A DNA stretch of 64,000 bases from Paenibacillus sp. FSL R5-0766 (lineage in GTDB: Bacteria; Bacillota; Bacilli; Paenibacillales; Paenibacillaceae). Under the pieces are notes generated by a model. The model ran no database searches. It was not told the origin of the DNA and saw only the letters and a list, made by a program, of their open reading frames with translations. Where the stretch lies: the NCBI RefSeq assembly GCF_037971845.1, contig NZ_CP150227.1, positions 2,790,001-2,854,000 on the forward strand. Reading direction: 5' to 3'. Positions 56,080 through 64,000 of this stretch are shown piece after piece. The first letter of the stretch is position 1. The number at the start of each line of letters is the position of its first letter. The position numbers and the translations under genes are program-made.

Positions 56080-59000
56080 GAAAAGATCAGATGTTATCAC
56101 TGGATCAGATTCTTGAAATGGTGAAGGGACGACGTCTCTCATCAGAGATAGCCTACCAGCTTATACAGGAAATAGAGCGGCATGATAATTCGGCTTCCAA
56201 TGAAAAAAACATACAGCAGAATACGTATCTGTATCCATCCTGGGAAATTCAAGACCTTCAATGTACCGTTTTCAAAAGTGAGAGACTTCTGTTATTTGTT
56301 ACTGGTGAAGAAAACATGGGGCAATGGGATGAGAGTGCTTCCATCATTCGTGTGTTACAAGGAAATCAATTCATCGAGCAGGATGCTGGTACATTCGTAG
56401 TCCGTCCGGAACATGAAGAGGATTACGAGCGTTTATTCAACCGACTGTCCGAATTACAGTGGATTCCTGATACTGTCGTTCATGGATGGAGTGGTGCCGT
56501 GCTTTCTGAAGATGGAGGGACGCTGCTGAGTAAACAGCTTGCCCAGGGCGTGTACGCTTTATTTTATACATGCCAATGGCTAGCGAAATGTGCTGACAAA
56601 AAGAAAGTACATCTTTTATATGCTTATTCCAGCGATCGTAAAGAAGAACCGGCAAATGAAGCTGTAAGCAGTTTCATGCGCAGTGTGAAATGGGAACACC
56701 CGCAATGGACATGCCGTACATTGGACATGGGAAATGAACCAATCGATATGTTCCAACTCATCAAACAGGAGCTGGAAGCTCGGGACCAAGCGGTGGAGGT
56801 TCGTTATCGGGACAATCGGCGTTATGTAAAAAGATTGGTATCGCTGCCGAAAAGAGAATATTCACAAGTGGAGTGGAACAAAGAAGGCGTGTATTTGATC
56901 ACAGGTGGGATGGGCGGCATCGGTCTAAAGTTTGCCTCCTTGCTTGCCCAATCCGCTCGTGTCATTGTTTTATCTGGACGCTCCATGCTGAGTAGGGATC
57001 AGGAACAACAATTGCATGATCTAGGGAAGTTTGGAGCTGAAATAGTGTATATCCCGGTGGATGTATCGGAACGTGAGTCCGCTTTTAATCTCATCCGTGA
57101 GTGCAAAGCCAGATTTAGAGGCATTCATGGTGTGATTCATTGCGCTGGTGTATTGAGAGACTCAATGCTTCAATCCAAAAATAAAGTGGACATGGATGCT
57201 GTTATCGCTCCTAAAGTATACGGAACGGTTTGGCTGGACGAAGCTTCTTGTCATGAACAGTTGGACTTTTTCATCGTTTGCTCTTCCGTCATGTCCGTTC
57301 TGGGCAACGCTGGACAATGTGACTATGCCTTTGCCAATGGCTTTATGGACGGTTTTTGCCGTCAACGGGATCGTTTGAACAAAGAGGGGATGCGTTCGGG
57401 TCAAACGCTCTCTCTGAATTGGCCTTTGTGGTTGGAAGGAGGGATGGGAGTAGATTCAACCCATCGTCTTTTTTTGGAAAATACGCTCGGGGTTTCATCG
57501 ATATCCAGCGAACATGCTATACAGGCTTTTGAGGATGCTTTTCATTGTAAGGAAAATCAGCTGGTAATTGTTGGCGGAGATGCGGTCAAATTTCAGAAGG
57601 TACACGAGAAAACATCGTTTGCGGATGTGGACCCGTCGAAAAAGGATGTGTTGTTGCAGAACAGCATAAATGAAGAAGTTCTACTAGAAAGGGTTTCAGA
57701 GGTCATTTTGACCATATCCTCAAAGATTCTTAGTGTTGACATACAGGAACTGGATCTGGATGCGGATAAGAGCGACTATGGATTTGATTCCATTTCGACG
57801 ACTGATTTTGTCAATCGAATCAACGCAACGTATAACATTGATCTGACGCCTCCTGTTGTGTTTGAATATGCGACTTTAAGGAGCTTTGCAACCTACCTGA
57901 TCGGAGCTTATGGCGAAGACATTGCCCGATATCATGGAATGAGTGGGGGACACGATGAACCCGTAATGCAGACTTCACATACGGTCAGTGATGATGAAAC
58001 AAATGAGAACGCAAGTGAGTCTGTCGATGTCCATAGGAGCAATAAAGAACCCATTGCCATTATTGGAATAGGCGCTCATATGCCTCAATCCGAGAGTATG
58101 GATGAACTATGGGAGAACTTGGTTTCCGGAAAAACCTTTATTTCCGAAATCCCCCCTGAACGCTGGGATTGGCATCAATATTATGGGGATCCAATAAAGG
58201 AAGTTAATAAAACCAACATCAAATGGGGCGGATTTATGAAAGCCATTGATCAATTTGATGCTTCGTTTTTTGGAATTTCGCCTCATGAAGCTGGGTTGAT
58301 GGACCCGAGACAGCGCATTTATTTGCAAACCGTATGGGAAGCCATTGAAGATGCTGGTTACAGGCCATCCGATTTGTCCGGGAGTAAAACAGGCATGTTT
58401 GTTGGGGTGGTTAGTTCAGATTATTATGATTTGATGCATCAATCAGGCATTCCTACCGAGGCACATACAGCTTTGGGCATATTTCATTCCATTCTGGCTA
58501 ACCGAATTTCATATCTTCTAAATCTGCATGGACCCAGTGAGCCTGTGGATACAGCCTGTTCCGGTTCGCTGGTCGCCATTCATCGGGCAGTGGAGTCGAT
58601 ACACAACGGAGAATGTGAACTGGCAGTTGCAGGAGGCATCAGTGTTATCGCAAGTCCACAGCTGATGATTGCCTTTAATCAGGCAGGTATGCTCAGTGTG
58701 GATGGTCGCTGTAAAACCTTTGATCAAGGTGCTGATGGGTACGTTCGTGGCGAAGGTAGTGGGGCATTGCTGCTCAAACCATTGTCCAAAGCGGAAGCGG
58801 ATGGAGACCATATCTATGGAGTAATTCAGGCAACGGCTATAAATCATGGGGGACATGCCAACACTTTGACGTCTCCAAATCCTAACGCACAGGCAGAACT
58901 CATTGTTGAAGCGTGGTCCAGATCCGGAATTGATCCAAGGACAGCAGATTATATTGAAGCACATGGTACGGGGACGCCATTGGGTGATCCGATCGAGATA

Positions 59001-62000
59001 AATGCGCTAAAAAAAGCATTCTCTCAGCTGGTTCAAAACTGGGATGAGTTGCATGGCACGCAGAGCGGCTCATCCCCGGATTCCACTGTTCCGCACTGTG
59101 CAGTGGGAACTATAAAAACGTATATTGGGCACCTGGAGGCAGCAGCAGGAGTAGCGGGAGTACTAAATGTGTTACTCAGTATGAAGCATAACCGATTGCT
59201 GCCAAATCTGCAGTTAAATGAAGTTAACCCGTACATCCAGTTGAAGAACAGTCCATTTTATATCGTAAAGGAAGGACAGACGTGGAATCGCAAACATGAC
59301 ACTGTCCCAAGAAGTGCGGGCGTAAGTTCATTTGGCTTTGGAGGTGTCAATGCTCATATCGTCATCCGCGAATATGTGACCAAGCACAATAGTTCCCAAA
59401 ATATATCCAATCGCCCCCAGTTACTCATCGTTTCTGCAAAGAACAGGGATCGATTGAAAGCATATGCGAGGCGACTCGTTGAATTTCTAAGTCAAACGGA
59501 TGGGATTACCCTGGCTGATGTTGCATTTACAATGCAAACGGGCAGGGAAGAGCTGGAGGAAAGACTTGCATTGGTGAGTTCAAGCATCGATGACACCGTG
59601 GAAATGCTTAATCGGTTTATTGCAGATGAGACAGAAAATCTATCTCCATGTTGGCAAGGGAGCGTAACCAAGCGCAAGCCCTCACAAGATGAACAGGCTA
59701 TAGCTTACCATCAGCCTTCCACAGATCAGGATTTCATGGTTGAAGCAGAGCTCCATAAACTTGCTCAGCTCTGGGTAACTGGCAACCGGATTGATTGGTC
59801 TTCAATGGATAAAAGAGAACGGAAACGGAAAATTTCCATCCCGACTTATCCGTTTGCAGAGACACGGCACTGGCTTCCTAATCCAGTCAAACGGATAGAA
59901 AGCCAAGAGATTCATCGGTCGGGAATGGATAACAGATTCATGATGAAGCTGGAAAACAGATCGGATTTTCGGGCATACAGCTACGAATTTGAATTTACGG
60001 GTCAGGAATCCTTTTTTCGGGATCACGAAATAAACGGATATAATGTATTGCCTGCCTCAGCACATATTGAGTTGATCAGGGCCGCTGTCATGATGGCTGC
60101 TCAACCCAGAGAGGATGAACAAATCAACCTCCAAAAGCTGATATGGCTCAAACCTGTTGTAGCTCAACAAGGTATGGGAAGGCTTCGAATCCTTCTTAAT
60201 CCATCCTCTAATGGAGATATTGAGGTGACCGTTCAATCTCCAAGTGAGTCCCAGGGGGATGAGACAGAGACCATAGTTTTTAGCCAGGGGACTGCTGTGA
60301 TTACCAAGCGTGGAGTACGCAAGACTAGCGAAGTGGAGACTATCCTGAGCAACTGTAGTCTGGGAAATTTTACATCAGAGCAATGTTATTCCTTTTTTTC
60401 AGCCAGGGGTATGCAGTATGGTCCAGACTTCCAGGGTCTGAAATCTGTAGCAGTGGGTCATGATCAAGCTCTGGCCAGAATTGCCTTGCCTCCGGGTATT
60501 ATGGATGGATATCAGGACGGCACCATTCATCCCGGACTTCTGGATAACGCTTTTCAGGCTGCAATCGGGATCTGGCTAAGTACTTCGGGAAGTATTCAGG
60601 ACGAGCAGCAAGATACGCCTTTGTTGCCCTTCTCTATACAACAAATTCAAATATTTGGCTCCTGCGAAGCCGAGATGTGGGCTCATGTCCGAGTCCATCA
60701 GGAGAGTGGCAGCGCTGCTGTGCACGCGGATACCGAATATGACATAGATTTGTTTAGTGTGAAGGGTGATGTACGGGTATCCGTTAGGGCAATGCGTTTT
60801 AGAAGATCTGAGGCGAAAGCTTCTGGCCTCGAAGAGACTAAAGGGATGGAGACATACGAGTTACAAATGCTGGCCCCTGTATGGAAAGAGCAGACAATCG
60901 GCTTGCATGAACATGAATATGAACGTGTACTCAACGATCTCCCAGGAGAAATATGCTTGGTAGGTACGAAGAGCTCGTACTTGACTCAGCTGCTTAAACA
61001 TCTGCCTCACGCCGAAGTGATCGTTTTGAATCCACAGGATTCCATCATGCGGATCTCGGAACAACTGACCCCAATTATGAACCTTCGACATATGGTGTGG
61101 ATATCTCCGATAACCGCCGGAAACTCACCTGATGTCGAGGGAATGATTGAGGCTCAGGAAGAAGGCGTGTTTCTTCTGTACAGACTGATTAAGGCACTTC
61201 TTCAGGACAGATATGGGAATCGCAGCATGGAATGGACTGTAATCACAATGCGGGCAAACGCCATTCATACACTTGATTCAGTTGATCCCACTCATGCCGG
61301 GATACATGGTCTTATAGGGGTATTGTGCAAAGAACGACCTGGATGGAAGGTTAGACAGGTGGATTTGGATCAGTTGAACGATAAGAATATGTACGAGTTG
61401 TTTTCGTTGTCTGCTGATTCCTATGGATTCCCATATCTAAACCGACAAGGCGAATGGTTTCGTCAACAACTTGTGCCCGTTACATATTCTCCTGTGAGTT
61501 CCGGGCAGTCTCATTCCTATCGCCATGGGGGTGTATACGTTGTTATTGGAGGAGCAGGCGGAATCGGAGAGGCATGGAGTGAATATATGATCCGGCATTA
61601 CAAAGCCCAGATCATCTGGCTGGGAAGAAGGGAGCTGGATGCTGATATTCAAGCGAAATTGCAAAGGCTGGGCGAGCTTGGCCCCGCGCCCTGTTACATG
61701 GCTGTTAATGCAACGGATTCGGAAGCAATGCGTCAGGCATGTATAAATATTAGGCGGAATCATCAAGCCATTAATGGTTTTATTCATTCTGCCATCGTGT
61801 TGGAGGATCGCAGTCTGGAATATATGGACGAAGCTTCTTTTCGGAAAGCTTATTCCACCAAGGTAGACATCAGCATCAATATAGCCAAAGCGTGTATCGG
61901 AGAGTCGCCTGACTTTGTACTCTTTTTTTCGTCCATGAATTCCTTTTTGAATTCGGCCGGGCAGGCGAATTACGTAGCCGGCTGTACGTTCAAAGATGTA

Positions 62001-62291
62001 TTTGCCCAATTTTTGAGACAGTGCTGTGATTTTCCTATCAAAGTGATGAACTGGGGATATTGGGGAAGTGTGGGTTCGGTACGTTCTGAATATTATAAGA
62101 CACGCATGGCGAAAGCAGGACAAGGTTCAATCGAAGCTCCTGAAGCGATGGAGGCTCTAGATGTACTGATGAATGGTGTGCTGGATCAGATTGCATTGAT
62201 AAAGAAACAGTCTTTGGTAGATATACAGATCTTAGATGAAGAAGAATCCATTATGGTCTATCAGGGGGCTGTACCGTCTCAGGTTATATAA
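56076..62291 (+). CDS. Polyketide synthase: KR - ACP - KS - DH - KR (split modules)
   Basis: A 2071-aa PKS protein overlapping the previous stop by four bases. It begins with a docking-like helix (LDQILEMVKGRRLSSEIAYQ). KR1 (about 230-480): GGMGGIG, Ser in CSSVM, CDYAFAN with catalytic Tyr. ACP (about 535-615): DYGFDS, phosphopantetheine Ser572. KS2 (about 660-1095): DTACSGSL (Cys828), HGTGT, TYIGHLE. DH2 (about 1300-1575): HEINGYNVLP (His1317) and DNAFQ. KR2 (about 1815-2010): GGAGGIG, SSMNS, but NYVAGC where the usual YxxxN Asn is Cys. No ACP follows. No AT domain in any module; malonyl units come from the trans AT. Confidence 0.93.
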   Translation: MRKDQMLSLDQILEMVKGRRLSSEIAYQLIQEIERHDNSASNEKNIQQNTYLYPSWEIQDLQCTVFKSERLLLFVTGEENMGQWDESASIIRVLQGNQFIEQDAGTFVVRPEHEEDYERLFNRLSELQWIPDTVVHGWSGAVLSEDGGTLLSKQLAQGVYALFYTCQWLAKCADKKKVHLLYAYSSDRKEEPANEAVSSFMRSVKWEHPQWTCRTLDMGNEPIDMFQLIKQELEARDQAVEVRYRDNRRYVKRLVSLPKREYSQVEWNKEGVYLITGGMGGIGLKFASLLAQSARVIVLSGRSMLSRDQEQQLHDLGKFGAEIVYIPVDVSERESAFNLIRECKARFRGIHGVIHCAGVLRDSMLQSKNKVDMDAVIAPKVYGTVWLDEASCHEQLDFFIVCSSVMSVLGNAGQCDYAFANGFMDGFCRQRDRLNKEGMRSGQTLSLNWPLWLEGGMGVDSTHRLFLENTLGVSSISSEHAIQAFEDAFHCKENQLVIVGGDAVKFQKVHEKTSFADVDPSKKDVLLQNSINEEVLLERVSEVILTISSKILSVDIQELDLDADKSDYGFDSISTTDFVNRINATYNIDLTPPVVFEYATLRSFATYLIGAYGEDIARYHGMSGGHDEPVMQTSHTVSDDETNENASESVDVHRSNKEPIAIIGIGAHMPQSESMDELWENLVSGKTFISEIPPERWDWHQYYGDPIKEVNKTNIKWGGFMKAIDQFDASFFGISPHEAGLMDPRQRIYLQTVWEAIEDAGYRPSDLSGSKTGMFVGVVSSDYYDLMHQSGIPTEAHTALGIFHSILANRISYLLNLHGPSEPVDTACSGSLVAIHRAVESIHNGECELAVAGGISVIASPQLMIAFNQAGMLSVDGRCKTFDQGADGYVRGEGSGALLLKPLSKAEADGDHIYGVIQATAINHGGHANTLTSPNPNAQAELIVEAWSRSGIDPRTADYIEAHGTGTPLGDPIEINALKKAFSQLVQNWDELHGTQSGSSPDSTVPHCAVGTIKTYIGHLEAAAGVAGVLNVLLSMKHNRLLPNLQLNEVNPYIQLKNSPFYIVKEGQTWNRKHDTVPRSAGVSSFGFGGVNAHIVIREYVTKHNSSQNISNRPQLLIVSAKNRDRLKAYARRLVEFLSQTDGITLADVAFTMQTGREELEERLALVSSSIDDTVEMLNRFIADETENLSPCWQGSVTKRKPSQDEQAIAYHQPSTDQDFMVEAELHKLAQLWVTGNRIDWSSMDKRERKRKISIPTYPFAETRHWLPNPVKRIESQEIHRSGMDNRFMMKLENRSDFRAYSYEFEFTGQESFFRDHEINGYNVLPASAHIELIRAAVMMAAQPREDEQINLQKLIWLKPVVAQQGMGRLRILLNPSSNGDIEVTVQSPSESQGDETETIVFSQGTAVITKRGVRKTSEVETILSNCSLGNFTSEQCYSFFSARGMQYGPDFQGLKSVAVGHDQALARIALPPGIMDGYQDGTIHPGLLDNAFQAAIGIWLSTSGSIQDEQQDTPLLPFSIQQIQIFGSCEAEMWAHVRVHQESGSAAVHADTEYDIDLFSVKGDVRVSVRAMRFRRSEAKASGLEETKGMETYELQMLAPVWKEQTIGLHEHEYERVLNDLPGEICLVGTKSSYLTQLLKHLPHAEVIVLNPQDSIMRISEQLTPIMNLRHMVWISPITAGNSPDVEGMIEAQEEGVFLLYRLIKALLQDRYGNRSMEWTVITMRANAIHTLDSVDPTHAGIHGLIGVLCKERPGWKVRQVDLDQLNDKNMYELFSLSADSYGFPYLNRQGEWFRQQLVPVTYSPVSSGQSHSYRHGGVYVVIGGAGGIGEAWSEYMIRHYKAQIIWLGRRELDADIQAKLQRLGELGPAPCYMAVNATDSEAMRQACINIRRNHQAINGFIHSAIVLEDRSLEYMDEASFRKAYSTKVDISINIAKACIGESPDFVLFFSSMNSFLNSAGQANYVAGCTFKDVFAQFLRQCCDFPIKVMNWGYWGSVGSVRSEYYKTRMAKAGQGSIEAPEAMEALDVLMNGVLDQIALIKKQSLVDIQILDEEESIMVYQGAVPSQVI

Positions 62292-62338
62292 CAGGGGTCT
62301 GAAGAGCGGGGATTATCAGACGGTGGGGGGAACGTGTA

Positions 62339-64000
62339 ATGACAGAACTGAAAGAGTTGTTGGGTCAATTATTATGGGGCAGACTGCATGCTGCAGGACT
62401 TTTGAGCAATTTCCGGGGTGAAGATGCAGCTGTAGCAGAAATACCTGATTCATTGATCGAGCGTTACGAAAGATGGTGGAGGGAGAGTTTTCTTTATTTG
62501 CGAAAATACGGTTATTGCACCTCTACTGACGCTGTAAATCCCTTGATTCAGACCAACGATACGGACCTGGCTCATGCATGGAAGGAATGGGATAGGAAAA
62601 AATTGCTGTGGCTATCCGATCCAAATGTGTCTTCCTACATTCCACTGCTGGATGCCACGCTCCGAGCACTGCCGGACATTTTGACTGGTCAGAAGTCCGC
62701 AACCGACATTATTTTTCCGAATAGTTCCATGCAACTGGTGAAGAACATTTACATGAACAATCCTGCTGCCGATTATTTCAATGCCGTTTTGGCAGATCGG
62801 GTTGCAGCTATTATAAAACAGCAACTTGTGCGGGAGCCGAGTGCACATATTCGCATTGTGGAGATCGGAGCTGGAACAGGAGGCACGAGCCAGGCGGTTT
62901 TTAACCGTCTGAATGATTTTTATCCCCATATTCTGGAATACTGTTATACGGATCTTTCCCAGGCTTTTTTAAGTCATGCCCAAAAGGTATATGGCCCGCG
63001 TTATCCGTACCTTACATACGGAACGTTTGATTTGTCCAAACCGGTGTCCACCCAATCTTTGCAAGCGGGGACCTATGATATAGCGATAGCAACTAATGTC
63101 ATGCATGCTGCTCCTAATATTCGCCTTGCCTTAAGGAATGTTAAGGCATTGCTCCGTTGTAAGGGTGTCTTTTTGATTAATGAAATTACCGAAAATACGC
63201 TTATGAATCACCTTACGTTTGGGTTATTGGATGGGTGGTGGAGCTATGTGGACCCTGCTCTGCGTATTTCCGGAGGACCTTTGCTTGAACAGGAAACTTG
63301 GAAAAACGTATTGTTATCCGAGGGGTTCGGGGAAGTTCAGTTACTGGCTCACACTGACGAATTCAAGGGCCAGCAAGTGATAATGGGGACAAGCAATGGC
63401 GTGGTACGTCAGCAAACCTTGAAACATGAGCAAACGGTAAAACATCAGGTCCAAAGTCAAACGAGCCGTAATTCGCAGAATATGCAGGAAAAACCGTCAG
63501 AAATCCGGTTACCTGAATTGGAGAGTTCACGTTCATCCGCAGAAAAACTGAAGTACATAAAGGAAGTGCTTGTTCGGACACTATGCGAATCTTTGAAAGT
63601 TGAGGCACAGCTTATCGACCATGAGGAGGCTTTTTCCGATTATGGGGTTGACTCCATAACGGGTGTTCGATTAATTCATTCGATTAATGAACGATTGGGA
63701 ACGGAGCTGTTCACCACTGATATTTTTGATTTTCCTTGTGTCAACCAGCTTGCACAGTATATTGCCCCTATGTATCAGGAGAAACCGCTGGAGCCAGAAC
63801 AACAAATGGAGTTTCATGGAGGTTGCAGTGCCGAGAAGCCCGACGTTCAACGAACTGAACGGATTAGTGAAGAGCGAGAGTTCACGTTGGATGATGCCAT
63901 GGAGAGTCATTCCGATGGCGATATAACATCCCCCGGTTCCAACAACAGACACAAGGATATTGCGATCATTGGCTACAGCGGCAGATTCCCGCAATCGGAT
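62339..64000 (+). CDS. Polyketide synthase: MT - ACP - KS, 3' end beyond the window
   Basis: An uninterrupted frame from ATG 62339 (GGTGGGGGG before it) to the window end, 554 codons so far. Residues about 100-370 are a C-methyltransferase with SAM motif VEIGAGTGGTSQAV (near 173) and ATNVMHA; it would methylate the beta-ketoacyl intermediate. The ACP (about 400-480) has DYGVDS with Ser near 437. After a charged linker a new KS begins (DIAIIGYSGRFPQ, about 540). The MT and ACP complete the KS-DH-KR module of the preceding protein. Confidence 0.92.
   Translation, partial: MTELKELLGQLLWGRLHAAGLLSNFRGEDAAVAEIPDSLIERYERWWRESFLYLRKYGYCTSTDAVNPLIQTNDTDLAHAWKEWDRKKLLWLSDPNVSSYIPLLDATLRALPDILTGQKSATDIIFPNSSMQLVKNIYMNNPAADYFNAVLADRVAAIIKQQLVREPSAHIRIVEIGAGTGGTSQAVFNRLNDFYPHILEYCYTDLSQAFLSHAQKVYGPRYPYLTYGTFDLSKPVSTQSLQAGTYDIAIATNVMHAAPNIRLALRNVKALLRCKGVFLINEITENTLMNHLTFGLLDGWWSYVDPALRISGGPLLEQETWKNVLLSEGFGEVQLLAHTDEFKGQQVIMGTSNGVVRQQTLKHEQTVKHQVQSQTSRNSQNMQEKPSEIRLPELESSRSSAEKLKYIKEVLVRTLCESLKVEAQLIDHEEAFSDYGVDSITGVRLIHSINERLGTELFTTDIFDFPCVNQLAQYIAPMYQEKPLEPEQQMEFHGGCSAEKPDVQRTERISEEREFTLDDAMESHSDGDITSPGSNNRHKDIAIIGYSGRFPQSD

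Noticed and set aside
61437..62123. 228-codon minus-strand frame within the PKS
   Set aside because: Antisense shadow of the KR2 domain with no start signal.
1..64000. CRISPR arrays, tRNA or rRNA genes
   Set aside because: No regularly spaced repeats, tRNA cloverleaf patterns or rRNA-like sequence seen on reading.

Overview
The window looks like chromosomal DNA of a Paenibacillus-type, spore-forming Firmicute. Reasons: strong AGGAGG-type ribosome binding sites, a des-desK-desR cold-sensing operon in Bacillus-like order, a YjcZ-type small sporulation protein, an LplABC/YtcP-style sugar ABC operon with a YesN-like AraC regulator, and dispersed structured intergenic repeats. No rRNA, tRNA or CRISPR array was seen. 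The species is an inference.

Layout. 1-4.8 kb: 5'-truncated MMPL exporter, an alpha/beta hydrolase, a MITE-like repeat and a secreted CE12-type SGNH esterase. 4.8-10.8 kb (minus): a complete Mrp cation/proton antiporter operon in which MrpA and MrpB are one protein. 11-14.6 kb: two membrane diguanylate cyclases around an unknown gene. 14.9-18.2 kb: YolD-like protein, YjcZ-like 39-aa protein, ferritin, polysaccharide deacetylase and a lipoprotein. 18.4-21.3 kb (minus): desR, desK, des with a palindrome upstream that is probably the DesR operator. 21.6-22.8 kb: YitT-family protein and a Cys/His/Lys-rich 54-aa protein.

23-36.4 kb is carbohydrate uptake: ROK regulator, ROK kinase, MFS transporter, AraC sensor-regulator, solute-binding lipoprotein, two permeases, a 572-aa protein of unknown family and a sugar isomerase/epimerase, with two kinds of MITE-like repeat. 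36.8-38.3 kb holds an IS110-family insertion with a non-coding flank that may encode its bridge RNA. 38.5-44.7 kb: P-loop kinase, PadR regulator with a frameshifted FtsW-like membrane protein, SgrR-type regulator and a DUF4173 membrane protein.

44.8-46 kb is the most interesting locus. A short membrane-anchored leader ORF with an Arg-rich then acidic stretch (REAPDEDEPD) ends just before the 5' arm of an 11-bp hairpin that buries the Shine-Dalgarno of yidC. This is the logic of Bacillus MifM-yidC2, in which a stalled ribosome opens the hairpin, but the sequence differs from MifM.

46.4-64 kb starts a trans-AT polyketide synthase cluster: uppP and a polyprenol/phytol-kinase-like gene, a PksB-like metallo-hydrolase, an acyl hydrolase-AT-ER tridomain protein, then KS-AT(degenerate)-DH, KR-ACP-KS-DH-KR, and MT-ACP-KS running off the end. 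Modules are split between proteins twice.
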